Positions 34,122 through 42,286 of a stretch of DNA of 64,000 bases are shown here, piece by piece (positions within the stretch are counted from its first letter, which is position 1; every line of letters begins with the position of its first letter). Source of the DNA: Mucilaginibacter myungsuensis. GTDB lineage: Bacteria > Bacteroidota > Bacteroidia > Sphingobacteriales > Sphingobacteriaceae. Under the pieces are notes generated by a model, which searched no databases, was not told where the DNA came from, and was given only the letters and a program-made list of their open reading frames with translations. The position numbers and the translations under genes are program-made. The DNA lies in the NCBI RefSeq assembly GCF_015222005.1, contig NZ_JADFFL010000006.1, positions 266,899 through 330,898 on the forward strand. The letters run 5' to 3'.

Positions 34122-34811
34122 TTGAAAGCAACACTTACCGTTTTGAGACACTTTAAATTCCTATTGGCCTGCGCGCTGATCATCATATCTATCCATGTGT
34201 CGGCTCAGCAAATGCCGCGTTATGTGAAGATAGCGACGCCCCTGGCTTACTGCATTGTCAAACTATCCGACCTGACGCCTGTCCACCGTGATAATTTTAT
34301 CAAGTTAGCTAAAGCGGGTTACTTTGACAAGACCACCTTTAACCGTATCCTGAAAGGCTTTGTGATACAAGGCGGCGATCCCGACTTGCTGTACGAAAAA
34401 GGTAAAAAGCTGAATGCCCAGCAATTTTGGATCAAACCCGAGTTTGATACTACGCTATTCCACAAACGCGGAGTATTAGCCATGGGCCGCGATGTAAATC
34501 CCGGCAAAGAATCATTTACCACGCAGATCTATTTTGTGGATGGTAAGCTCTATAACGATACCCAGTTAGATGCCCTTGCCAAACGCCGTGGACGGCTGAT
34601 CCCGCCTGCTCAACGCGAGGTTTATAAGACGATAGGCGGTACACCGTCGCTGGATGGGGACTACACCATTTTTGGCGAGATCGTAAAGAACATCGACTTT
34701 ATAGACAAAGTGACCGCCGTAAAAGTGAATAGAGAAGGCAACCCCGACGTGCCTGTCACCATGAAAGTGACCGTGCTAAATGATAAACAAGCAGCGGCGG
34801 AACTGAAGTAG
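34122..34811 (+). CDS. Exported cyclophilin-type peptidyl-prolyl isomerase
   Basis: A 229-residue protein with an apparent TTG start and a signal peptide (HFKFLLACALIIISIHVSA). No ATG is placed to keep the signal. The cyclophilin fold is seen in FNRILKGFVIQGGDP (the catalytic R and the Q-G-G-D core) and YTIFGEIVKNIDFIDKV. The usual SQFFI motif reads TTQIYFV, and there is an insert of about 25 residues around LAKRRGRLIPPAQRE, as in several Bacteroidota enzymes. It should speed proline isomerisation in periplasmic proteins, perhaps helping barrel folding. Confidence 0.85.
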   Translation: MKATLTVLRHFKFLLACALIIISIHVSAQQMPRYVKIATPLAYCIVKLSDLTPVHRDNFIKLAKAGYFDKTTFNRILKGFVIQGGDPDLLYEKGKKLNAQQFWIKPEFDTTLFHKRGVLAMGRDVNPGKESFTTQIYFVDGKLYNDTQLDALAKRRGRLIPPAQREVYKTIGGTPSLDGDYTIFGEIVKNIDFIDKVTAVKVNREGNPDVPVTMKVTVLNDKQAAAELK

Positions 34812-34829
34812 ATCAGCTATAAAGGATGT

Positions 34830-34918
34830 AAAAACGTGTTTGAAAATGCACAGTTCTTGCCCAAAAAACACGCGTTTTTGATCCATATTTTGCGTTTTGT
34901 AATAGTTTTGCAAAACGC
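34830..34918 (+). terminator. Two hairpins after the cyclophilin gene
   Basis: AAAAACGTGTTT (34829-34841 region) pairs with AAACACGCGTTTTT (34865-34879). A second stem is GCGTTTTG/CAAAACGC (34892-34918). The first, with its T-run, is the likely terminator. Confidence 0.6.
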
Positions 34919-35054
34919 GCAACCGGATGGTTGCGGGAGGTGTCTGTTACCGCCAATGACGGAGATCGGCCCCGCCTAAATAAGGCTTTTTAAAACAACC
35001 TGCGCGCCTTGATGTTGCTAATGGATATTTCAGGCTACACTTATCCGTTCCGTT

Positions 35055-36371
35055 TTGATCAGCAGCATCCAACTTTACATCAGACCGCATTTAATTAAGA
35101 TCGTTCTTCTGGCGATGATGTTGCTGTGCATTAAAGTCAGCCACGCTCAGGTAGGCACTGAAGTAGATACGCTTAAAACGGATATCACTAAACGGAGCGA
35201 GGTAGAGAACTTTAACCAGCAATACGATATCGCCGATCTGTTCAAAGCCATTTTTAAACCGAATAAGCAAAAGGATACCACCCGCAAGCCATCCGGCATA
35301 ACTATTATACCCAATATCGCATCCAATCCAAGCATTGGCTCGCAGATAGGTATCAAGGCGGTGGCGGGGCGTAAATTAGGCGACGACCCTAATACTTTAC
35401 TTTCCGTAGCGGCAACGTCGGCATCTATCACTACTAAGGGGATCATCTATTTCTATCTTAACCACAATGTTTACACTCCCGGCAACAAATGGAACTTTCA
35501 AGGAAGCCTTGTTGCAGCCAAGACCGTCACACCTGATTTTGGATTGGGTATAGCTCAACCTACAAATGGCAGTACCGACGACCAGGTACTGATCAATGCC
35601 GGGCGCCAGGGGCGGACGCTGAACTCGATATTCTTCAACTTTCGCGAGAAGGTGTACAAGGAAGTACAAGAAGGCCTGTTCGTAGGGGCCGGGGTATCAT
35701 TTGATGTTCGGAAAAATATCAGCGATAGCCGCTCGGTAGGGGCAACGCCTTATACTATTTACAATCAGCGTTACGGATTTTCGGGCCGGCAGTATAGTGC
35801 CAACGGTTTGCTCTTTAATGTGCAATATACTACCCGCGATAACCAGAACCGGGCTTATCATGGTATTTATATCGATGGTGGGTTCCGGGTAAATCAGGCC
35901 TGGATGGGGAGTACTAAGAATGCTGTACAATTTAATACCGATGTGCGTAAATATTTCAGCCTGTCCAAGTCGCGGCCCGAGCATGTGCTGGCGGTATGGA
36001 ACTGGGCATCGTACCTGATCAGCGGCGCAGTACCTTATCTGGAACTGCCCGGTACAGCTAAAGACCCCAGTTCGCGCAGCGGGCGCGGCTATGTGGTGGG
36101 CTATTTTAAAGGGACGCAATTCAATTACTCCGAGGTGGAGTACCGTTTCCCGATCACTCGTAACAAATTCATCAGCGGGGCTACCTTCTTTAGCATGCAA
36201 ACCGCTAATGACGGCCTTGGTACTAAGCTATTCCAAAAATGGCAACCCGCAGGCGGCGGTGGCTTACGCATACTCTTTAACAAAGCTACCCGCACCAACC
36301 TTTGTCTGGACTATGCCTGGGGAAAATACGGTTCGCGCGGGTTCTTTTTGGGGATAAATGAAGCGTTTTGA
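35055..36371 (+). CDS. Omp85/BamA C-terminal-type outer-membrane barrel protein
   Basis: A 438-residue protein with a signal peptide (LIKIVLLAMMLLCIKVSHA) after an apparent TTG start. It has no POTRA domains: after a charged linker of about 60 residues it goes straight into a 16-strand-like barrel. Late motifs RGYVVGYFKG and EVEYRFPI, then GLRILFNKATRTNL and the ending RGFFLGINEAF, match the bacterial surface antigen (D15) barrel, including the conserved RGY/RGF loop. Family members insert or secrete proteins or lipids. Without POTRA domains its role is unclear. Confidence 0.82.
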   Translation: MISSIQLYIRPHLIKIVLLAMMLLCIKVSHAQVGTEVDTLKTDITKRSEVENFNQQYDIADLFKAIFKPNKQKDTTRKPSGITIIPNIASNPSIGSQIGIKAVAGRKLGDDPNTLLSVAATSASITTKGIIYFYLNHNVYTPGNKWNFQGSLVAAKTVTPDFGLGIAQPTNGSTDDQVLINAGRQGRTLNSIFFNFREKVYKEVQEGLFVGAGVSFDVRKNISDSRSVGATPYTIYNQRYGFSGRQYSANGLLFNVQYTTRDNQNRAYHGIYIDGGFRVNQAWMGSTKNAVQFNTDVRKYFSLSKSRPEHVLAVWNWASYLISGAVPYLELPGTAKDPSSRSGRGYVVGYFKGTQFNYSEVEYRFPITRNKFISGATFFSMQTANDGLGTKLFQKWQPAGGGGLRILFNKATRTNLCLDYAWGKYGSRGFFLGINEAF

Positions 36372-36413
36372 GACGTGAGATATGAGATGTGAGAAAGGAG
36401 TATCGAGTAGTTA

Positions 36414-36497
36414 GTATCGAGTATCAAGTAGTTAGTATCGAGTATCAAGTAGTTAGTATCGAGCATCAAGTAGTTAGTATCGAGTATCAAGCAGTAC
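36414..36497. repeat. Tandem repeat, 21-bp unit, four copies
   Basis: Units start at 36414, 36435, 36456 and 36477 (GTATCGAGTATCAAGTAGTTA with few changes). The flanks carry GAGACGTGAGATATGAGATG-like words at 36370-36390 and complementary CTCACGTCTC words at 36521-36576, so the whole block is palindromic. A similar word, GAGTATCAAGTAGTTAG, recurs at 54062-54078. The 21-base period is open in several frames, but this is not evidence of coding. Confidence 0.85.
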
Positions 36498-36556
36498 ATC
36501 CTACACATCACATCTTACAGCTCACGTCTCAAATCTCAAATCTCACGTCTCAGATC

Positions 36557-38920
36557 TCATCTCACAGTAAACTCTGTCGGTTCGTTATAACATATCCAAT
36601 CCTCTGTTTTGCCGAAGCCGTGTGAGACGATCATTATCCGGTCGAACCTTGATGTAAATGTTCCCTCTACGGCCGAGAAGGTGATATTTCCGGTCTCCGC
36701 GTTAAAGCTGATGGTGCGTTTGTAGTAGGCGCCTTGCTCGTAAGCGTAGGTGTCGCCATCGTCTTCGTAATAGACGAAATCGGTCGACCCCTCCCCATTC
36801 CAAACATGTATCTGTAAAATACCGTCGCCTTGTTCGGCGGTGCTTTGTACGATGCTTTGCATCGGGATGATCGCGCCTGCTCTTATAAATACCGGCAGGT
36901 CGGTCAGCGGTGCATCGGCGCTGATCACGTCGCCCCCGGTGATCTTTTCATCTGTACCGAACCTGTACCAATCGCCTGCAGGTAAGTACACGTCGATCTC
37001 ACGTTGATGGCTATCGGCCGGTGCTACCAAAATATTGTCGCCAAAAAAGAACTGATTTTGATAGGCTTCGTCGTAAACCAATTCGTCAAAAGGCAGGTCG
37101 ATAGCCAGCGTACGTGCCACCGGCAGACCGGTTTGGTGTGAGCGGTAGAACGATGAGTATATATAAGGCAGCAACTTATAGCGCTGCTCAATATCTTTTT
37201 TGATGATCTTCTCGTTCTGTTTACCCCATGCCCACGGCTCGCGCATAACCGTGGCTGCCATGGCATGGTTGCGGAACATGGGCGTATAAACACCCAACGA
37301 GTTCCAGCGTACCATCAGTTCGGGCGTTGGGTTGCCGCTAAAGCCGCCGATATCTACCCCAACATAAGACACACCTACTATACCCAGACTGTTCACTAAA
37401 CGGCAACCTAATAATAAGTGTGCATCGGTGGCGGTATTATCGCCTGTCCACACGGCCGAGTAGCGCTGGATGCCGGTGTAGGCCGCACGGGTGAGTACAA
37501 AGGGGCGTTTGCCTTTCAGCAGGGCCTTGGTGCCCTCGTAAGTACCGCGCGACATTTCGTTACCGTAAGCATTGCGTACCTCGGGCATATATTTATCGCC
37601 GAACCTCATAATACCGGGGATGTTCTGTCCCCAGGCGGCAGGTTCGTTCATGTCATTCCAAAATCCGGCTACGCCTGGTTCTGTCAAGGCGTCGAAAGAC
37701 TTACCCCACCAATCGCGCACTTCGGCCTTATAAAAATCGGGAAAGTGACAGCGGCCCGGCCAAACTTCGCCTATGTAAAGCTCACCATCGGGGTAGGTAG
37801 CAAAATACCCTTTCTTTACGCCCTCATCATATTGTTTATAGCCGTCCTCTATTTTAATACCGGGATCTACAATGGTGACCAGTTTAAAGCCCATCGCTGT
37901 CAGCTCATCTATCATGGCCTTAGGCTCGGGGAAGGTCTCATTGTTCCAGGTGAAGATCTTAAAGCCATCCATGTAATCAATGTCGCAATACATGGCATCG
38001 GCAGGGATCTTTAACTTACGGAAGTTTCGGGCTACCTCCAGCACTTCTTTGGCGCTCATATAACTCCAGCGGCATTGCTGGTAGCCCAAGCTCCAAAGCG
38101 GTGGCATTTCCATGCGGCCCGTCAGCCAGGTTTGGTCCTGTATGATATTGGCCACGCCTTGTGCGCCGAAGAAGTAATAATTCAGATCGCCGCCATCGGC
38201 ACCAAGCCAGTGCATGCTGTGGTCGGTACTGGCCCCAAAGTCGAAGAAGGAGCGGTGGGTGTTATCTAAAAAGAGACCGTAGGTCAACCCGCTATGCAGG
38301 CCTATGTAAAACGGGAAAGTTTTATACAGCGGGTCCGATTTGGGCGTATAATCTACCGCGTCGGTATTCCAGTTCACATAATTACTACCGCGACGGTCCA
38401 GGTTGCCGGTCTTTTCGCCCAGGCCTATAAAGCGTTCGTCTTTAAAAAGCTTACGATAGTTGGTGAACTTTTCGCCCTGCCACATGGTGCCAAAGCGTTC
38501 GTCGTCGCCGCTAAGTAAAATGCCATCGGCGTTATAAAAGTTAAAACGCAGGGGCGACTTGCTGATGCGTAATTCCAACTCGCCGGTGTGTATGCTGAGT
38601 TCATCAGGCGAATCATCATACCTGATATTGCCTTGCGGCGGCTGTATCACGGCAAAGGAATGGTCCTGCGCATCAAAGTGACGGCTGACATTTACCCTGA
38701 TGATCGTGGGCGAATATATCCACACCCGGGCTTCGGCATGTTGGGTGGTTATGGTTAAAGCGTTGTGTTGTTGGCTGATCTTGTGTACGTTACCGGGAAC
38801 AGTTGTATCCATCATAGTACAAACAACACCCGCAAGTGCCATTGGTTTGTACAAATCGGCGGTCGGGTGTCTGTATAGGGTCGGGTGAATATTCATTAAA
38901 CTGTCAGTAGGGAGTATCAT
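36557..38920 (-). CDS. GH31-family alpha-glucosidase
   Basis: A 787-residue enzyme without an obvious signal peptide, so probably cytosolic. Domains: N-terminal beta-sandwich with RFNFYNADGILLSGDD, then the TIM barrel. The catalytic nucleophile Asp is in GFWNDMNEPA and the acid/base Asp is in WTGDN. Barrel motifs RWSYMSAKEVLEVARNF, MYCDIDYMDGF and the C-terminal DUF5110-like beta domains complete the family layout. It should release glucose from alpha-glucosides. The start could be ATG 38920 or the ATG eight codons later (38896), which opens MNIHPTLYRHPTADLY. Confidence 0.92.
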   Translation of the reverse strand: MILPTDSLMNIHPTLYRHPTADLYKPMALAGVVCTMMDTTVPGNVHKISQQHNALTITTQHAEARVWIYSPTIIRVNVSRHFDAQDHSFAVIQPPQGNIRYDDSPDELSIHTGELELRISKSPLRFNFYNADGILLSGDDERFGTMWQGEKFTNYRKLFKDERFIGLGEKTGNLDRRGSNYVNWNTDAVDYTPKSDPLYKTFPFYIGLHSGLTYGLFLDNTHRSFFDFGASTDHSMHWLGADGGDLNYYFFGAQGVANIIQDQTWLTGRMEMPPLWSLGYQQCRWSYMSAKEVLEVARNFRKLKIPADAMYCDIDYMDGFKIFTWNNETFPEPKAMIDELTAMGFKLVTIVDPGIKIEDGYKQYDEGVKKGYFATYPDGELYIGEVWPGRCHFPDFYKAEVRDWWGKSFDALTEPGVAGFWNDMNEPAAWGQNIPGIMRFGDKYMPEVRNAYGNEMSRGTYEGTKALLKGKRPFVLTRAAYTGIQRYSAVWTGDNTATDAHLLLGCRLVNSLGIVGVSYVGVDIGGFSGNPTPELMVRWNSLGVYTPMFRNHAMAATVMREPWAWGKQNEKIIKKDIEQRYKLLPYIYSSFYRSHQTGLPVARTLAIDLPFDELVYDEAYQNQFFFGDNILVAPADSHQREIDVYLPAGDWYRFGTDEKITGGDVISADAPLTDLPVFIRAGAIIPMQSIVQSTAEQGDGILQIHVWNGEGSTDFVYYEDDGDTYAYEQGAYYKRTISFNAETGNITFSAVEGTFTSRFDRIMIVSHGFGKTEDWICYNEPTEFTVR

Positions 38921-39013
38921 ATATGATACATAAGCCTACATAACAGTCCGTATGATACACAATATGTAACATTTCTATAGCTATATGTGCTGATAAACAA
39001 GGCTTTGATTTTT

Positions 39014-39028
39014 TGGCACGGTGATCGC
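39014..39028 (+). promoter_or_regulatory. Near-consensus sigma-54 promoter of the first secreted paralogue
   Basis: TGGCAC-GGTGA-TCGC (39014-39028) matches TGGCAC-N5-TTGC at all but one of the ten defined bases, with the required GG-GC spacing. The predicted start is about 39040, some 97 bases before the ATG at 39137. The region 38921-39136 contains nothing else that I recognise. Confidence 0.5.
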
Positions 39029-39136
39029 ATTACCTATCACGAATAAATGATAACGAATATTAAAAGCATTAGCAAATGATTAAAAAGCTACTTAACAATT
39101 AATAATAATTTTTAATACAACTAAAGCTTAAATACC

Positions 39137-39490
39137 ATGAAAACGCTAATAGGAAAAACAGCAGCGATACTTGCCCTGGCCTTTATGACCACAGGCGCCT
39201 TCGCTAACGACGAAAAAAAGAACGATAACAAAAAGAAAGACACCGCACCTAACGAAGTAAAAGCTGTGTTTACACCCAACAGTAACGCCAGCGCTATCCA
39301 GGTAGACCTGAAGATAGACAACGCGACCGAAGGTGCATCTACAGTAGTGATCACTGACGTAAGGGGTAATGTGCTATTCTTTGATACATTTGACCACGAG
39401 GCTACCACCGTAAACAAAAAATACGAGGTACCACAGGTTGCCGAAGATGAGTACATTGTAAGGGTGACCACCGCCGAGCCTACTAAGTAA
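39137..39490 (+). CDS. Small secreted beta-rich protein, paralogue 1 of 4
   Basis: A 117-residue protein. The signal peptide ends TTGAFA; a lysine/asparagine-rich linker (about 24-38) follows. Then comes a compact beta-domain: NEVKAVFTP, IDNATEGASTVVITDVRGNVL and EYIVRVTT. It shares IDNATEGASTV with paralogue 2. The pattern V-x-I-x-D-x-x-G-x-V plus D/E-Y-x-V-x-V resembles the small Ig-like DUF3244 or type IX sorting-domain fold, which is an inference. Unlike the other three, it lacks the 21-bp operator block and instead has a sigma-54-like promoter. No function is known. Confidence 0.8.
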   Translation: MKTLIGKTAAILALAFMTTGAFANDEKKNDNKKKDTAPNEVKAVFTPNSNASAIQVDLKIDNATEGASTVVITDVRGNVLFFDTFDHEATTVNKKYEVPQVAEDEYIVRVTTAEPTK

Positions 39491-39564
39491 TTTCGGCATC
39501 GATCATTCATCACCTAAAGGAATAACGCGCTTAACATTGCGCAAAAAAATATCAGTTCCTGTAA

Positions 39565-39600
39565 GGTCCCGGTCAGTTTGGCCGGGATCTTTTTTGTTTT
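39565..39600 (+). terminator. Intrinsic terminator of paralogue 1
   Basis: GGTCCCGG pairs with CCGGGATC, followed by TTTTTTGTTTT. Confidence 0.85.
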
Positions 39601-39636
39601 TTGGGACTCTATACATTAGTACTAAATTGGTTAAAA

Positions 39637-39779
39637 GTCTCGCTTCCCCGCTTGAGCGGGGTCAGGGGTGTGTCCTTCATTTGCAAGGTCTGCGAAAGGA
39701 CACACCCCTATGAAAGGTTTTGCTCGATGTCCGTTCAGTGCTTCCCCGCTCGAGCGGGGAGATTTGGGCTTGTCATCTT
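39637..39779 (+). repeat. Triple-hairpin dispersed repeat, copy A
   Basis: A 143-base non-coding element with three stems: CCCCGC/GCGGGG, GGGGTGTGTCC/GGACACACCCC and CCCCGCTCGAGCGGGG. It ends GGGCTTGTCATCT. Copy B is at 44929-45072 in the same orientation, and the stem bases differ between copies while pairing is mostly kept. The remaining 39491-40069 holds the paralogue 1 terminator and the operator block of paralogue 2. Confidence 0.85.
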
Positions 39780-39845
39780 ACCTACAAGTTCTAACGGATC
39801 TAATAACTCAGGATGTTTTTAGGTATAATTCCCTCTCCTCCGTCT

Positions 39846-40014
39846 ACCAAACCCCGCATTGTGTCTACCAAAGCCAGATCCTATCACATCAAATACAAAA
39901 ACCACCCTTCGATACCTCATTTTTTGCTAAGTATCAGCTTTTTGCCCCGCGGTCGCAATTAATGGCGGGCTTGTCTACTATCAAATTTTGGTGTGAAACT
40001 TATGTGTTCCTTTG
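39846..40014 (+). promoter_or_regulatory. Operator block and core promoter of paralogue 2 (two 21-bp-spaced repeat pairs)
   Basis: The upstream pair is ACCAA at 39846 and 39867. The downstream pair is CGCGGTC at 39948 and GCTTGTC at 39969. Each pair is offset by 21 bp. ATCAGCTTTTT lies between the pairs. The core promoter TTTG...TTCCTTTG (39987-40014) follows, then GAGCATTGAAACA. The same order occurs before paralogues 3 and 4. Confidence 0.7.
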
Positions 40015-40069
40015 AGCATTGAAACAAACGAATAACATTTAATAACAACACTTTAAAAAACTTAATAAC

Positions 40070-40459
40070 ATGAAAACCATCATCAGAACCGCAGCCACAG
40101 TTTTTGCTTTAGCATTATTATCAACAGGTGTTTTCGCCGCAGACACTACTACTAAAAGAGATACCGCTACTAACGAGGTTACCGCCTATGTAAGTTATGA
40201 TAACGGCGTAGTTGGCGTTGACGTTAACATTGACAATGCCACCGAAGGCGCATCTACCGTGACCATTTATGACGCGGCCGGCAATGTATTGCTGACCGAC
40301 TCTTTTAAAAATGATTCAGCAGCTATCAGAAAAAACTACCTGGTTGACGAGGTTGCCGCAGGCGACTACGTAATTAAAGTAGTTACCAACGCTGTAGCCG
40401 TACAAAAAGAGGTTAGCCTCCGCAGCGACGACAGCAAGTTATTGGCCATTGCATTTTAA
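40070..40459 (+). CDS. Small secreted beta-rich protein, paralogue 2 of 4
   Basis: A 129-residue exported protein. Its signal peptide (MKTIIRTAATVFALALLSTGVFA) is nearly the same as those of its paralogues. The domain has IDNATEGASTVTIYDAAGNVLL and AAGDYVIKVVTN, followed by a short extension (EVSLRSDDSKLLAIAF) that aligns with the tails of paralogues 3 and 4. Expression is expected from the 21-bp operator block upstream, and the transcript ends at the hairpin 40503-40537. The high similarity of signal and promoter suggests recent duplication. Function unknown. Confidence 0.85.
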   Translation: MKTIIRTAATVFALALLSTGVFAADTTTKRDTATNEVTAYVSYDNGVVGVDVNIDNATEGASTVTIYDAAGNVLLTDSFKNDSAAIRKNYLVDEVAAGDYVIKVVTNAVAVQKEVSLRSDDSKLLAIAF

Positions 40460-40502
40460 TGTAGCCCTCGATCTAATAAGTATAGTTTATAGTTAATACA
40501 TG

Positions 40503-40537
40503 GATCCCGGGCTTTGAGTTCGGGATCTTTTGTTTTT
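40503..40537 (+). terminator. Intrinsic terminator of paralogue 2
   Basis: GATCCCG (40503-40509) pairs with CGGGATC (40521-40527), followed by TTTTGTTTTT. Confidence 0.85.
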
Positions 40538-40576
40538 AAAGGGTGATATGACTGTTAGAAATATCCCTCAACATCG

Positions 40577-40744
40577 ACGAACGCCCCCGCCGATCAGACC
40601 AATCCCCGGTTTTTGCTTATCAAAGTCTTGTTTTATCGACAAAACGTCATTTTGTATTAATTATCAGCTTTTTAGGCGTTGGTCGAGTATAGTGCAAGGT
40701 TGGTCTAAATGAATTTTGAGGTCGAAAATTTGTCTGTTCCTTTG
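40577..40744 (+). promoter_or_regulatory. Operator block and core promoter of paralogue 3
   Basis: The upstream pair is ACGAACGCCC at 40577 and ACCAATCCCC at 40598. The downstream pair is GTTGGTC at 40678 and 40699. Both offsets are 21 bp. TATCAGCTTTTT lies at 40662-40673. The core promoter TTTG (40715-40718), N18, TTCCTTTG (40737-40744) follows. Confidence 0.75.
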
Positions 40745-40797
40745 AGTCATAGAAACAACACAAATAAAATATACATCAACTCAGAAAACTCAATATC

Positions 40798-41202
40798 ATG
40801 AAAACTATCATCAAAACCTCAGCATTATTTTTCGGTATAGCCTTATTCACCACAGCCGCTTTCGCTGCCGATAAAGCCGATAAAGACAAATCGAAAGAAG
40901 TAAAACAGAAACAACATATCGTAGCCTTTAACTCGCTTACCGACGAGCGCGGTGTACAGGTGATCGTGCAAAAAGCCAAAGCCGCCAGCACCGGCGTTAA
41001 GATCTACGACGAGGCCGGTCACCTGGTGTTAAGCCACGTAATGGCAAAAAAAGATCTGGTAGCGCAAAAAGGTTATGATCTTACCCAATTAGATGCCGGC
41101 GACTACACTTTCCAGGTAACCGTAGATGGCGAAGTGACCAAAAAACTGGTACACGTGTACGAATCTGGTAAAGATCAGCGCTCGTTCTTCTTTAAACAAT
41201 AA
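40798..41202 (+). CDS. Small secreted beta-rich protein, paralogue 3 of 4
   Basis: A 134-residue exported protein with signal peptide ending FTTAAFA and a Lys/Asp-rich linker (ADKADKDKSKEVKQKQ). The beta-domain has GVQVIVQKA, GVKIYDEAGHLVL, KGYDLTQLDAGDYTFQVTVDG and the aromatic end RSFFFKQ. It is most like paralogue 4, including the upstream regulatory block, so those two are the youngest duplicates. The D-L-T-x-L-x-x-G-x-Y-x-F-x-V pattern recalls type IX secretion sorting domains, but here the domain is nearly the whole mature protein. Function unknown. Confidence 0.88.
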   Translation: MKTIIKTSALFFGIALFTTAAFAADKADKDKSKEVKQKQHIVAFNSLTDERGVQVIVQKAKAASTGVKIYDEAGHLVLSHVMAKKDLVAQKGYDLTQLDAGDYTFQVTVDGEVTKKLVHVYESGKDQRSFFFKQ

Positions 41203-41237
41203 TACCTCATCCTAAAAACATCACCCTTAAAAGCAAA

Positions 41238-41266
41238 AGACCCGGCGGTTAGCCGGGCCTTTTTGT
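41238..41266 (+). terminator. Intrinsic terminator of paralogue 3
   Basis: CCCGGC (41241-41246) pairs with GCCGGG (41252-41257), followed by CCTTTTTG. Confidence 0.85.
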
Positions 41267-41289
41267 TGTTTATAGCAACGGGCAATTAC

Positions 41290-42189
41290 TTATGCCCAAA
41301 GGTTAGCCGGATAAGTTCCGTTCTCAACCAATGCCGAGATGCTTTCCTGAACGATCGGTTTGTCCTCTTTGTAAGTAACACCGAACCATTTTGATGATGT
41401 TGGGATCACTTTAAAATCGGCCGTGCCGGTCTTGATCAGTTCGTCAGCTACCAGCGGGATAAAGAATTCGGCTTTAGGGTTGCCCTCGTTAACATCCACA
41501 AAACGTTTGAACATTGGCTCGCTTTGCGCGAAAACAGCCGGAGTGAAACCCCAAAAGTTCATTGATGCACGCGCGGTCACCGGCAATTCGGTCTCGCCGT
41601 TAGCGTCTTTGTAAAATATCTTGTCGTCTTTACCGTAAACTTCGGTACGCTCGTCAACACCAACCATGTTACCCGCTTCGTCGATCGCACAGATACCGCG
41701 GGATACCGCGCCGTAAGTTGACAGTGTGTTACCGATCTCGTAACCCACTAAAGAGTAGTGATCATCGCGTACTTCGGTGGTCAAAAACTCGTACATTTTT
41801 TCGAATGCGTCGTAACCGTAGTAGTCATCGGCGTTGATCACGCAAAAAGGCTCCTTAACATTGTTGCGGGCAGCTAAAACCGCGTGGGCAGTACCCCAAG
41901 GCTTAGCGCGCTCAACCTCTTTATCTATGCCGTATTGTTTCAGATCAAAGTTCTGGAAAACGTAATCGGTCTCTACCTTACCGGCCAGCTTAGGCTCGAA
42001 AATAGCCTTGAACGAATCTAAAAACTCCTCGCGGATGATAAAAGTAACCTTACCAAAGCCGGCTTTAATGGCATCGTAAATAGAGTAATCGATAATGGTT
42101 TCGCCGTTAGGGCCAAAGCCGTCAACTTGTTTCATGCTGCCATAGCGGCTGGCCATACCGGCGGCCAATATTAACAATGTAGGTTTCAT
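41290..42189 (-). CDS. Sugar-nucleotide/sugar-phosphate nucleotidyltransferase
   Basis: A 299-residue cytosolic enzyme. The N-terminal signature LLILAAGMASRYGSMKQ is the nucleotide-binding loop of the NTP-transferase family; FCVINADDYYG holds the metal-binding aspartates. These enzymes join a sugar-1-phosphate to a nucleotide. The exact sugar is unclear. The variant ASRYG-x-x-KQ and the length fit a Bacteroidota group usually annotated only as nucleotidyltransferase. It is convergent with paralogue 3, whose terminator lies between, and lies 97 bases from the M42 peptidase gene on the same strand. Confidence 0.85.
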   Translation of the reverse strand: MKPTLLILAAGMASRYGSMKQVDGFGPNGETIIDYSIYDAIKAGFGKVTFIIREEFLDSFKAIFEPKLAGKVETDYVFQNFDLKQYGIDKEVERAKPWGTAHAVLAARNNVKEPFCVINADDYYGYDAFEKMYEFLTTEVRDDHYSLVGYEIGNTLSTYGAVSRGICAIDEAGNMVGVDERTEVYGKDDKIFYKDANGETELPVTARASMNFWGFTPAVFAQSEPMFKRFVDVNEGNPKAEFFIPLVADELIKTGTADFKVIPTSSKWFGVTYKEDKPIVQESISALVENGTYPANLWA

Positions 42190-42286
42190 GTTCTTTTTTG
42201 AAGTGATGTATTAATATTTACTAAGTGATGTCTGAATTATATCTGCTAAGATACGATCATCCAGACAAACTTTAAGTTGTTAACCC

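Noticed and set aside
36414..36497. CRISPR array
   Set aside because: The 21-bp units are contiguous without unique spacers, and no cas gene is present.
36311..36511. Minus-strand frame with repeated LDTNYLI units
   Set aside because: The repetition comes from the 21-bp tandem repeat. The frame overlaps the end of the barrel gene and has no other support.
39601..40015. Open frames in the triple-hairpin repeat and operator region
   Set aside because: They are created by the palindromes; there is no start context, and the paralogous copy B does not keep them open.
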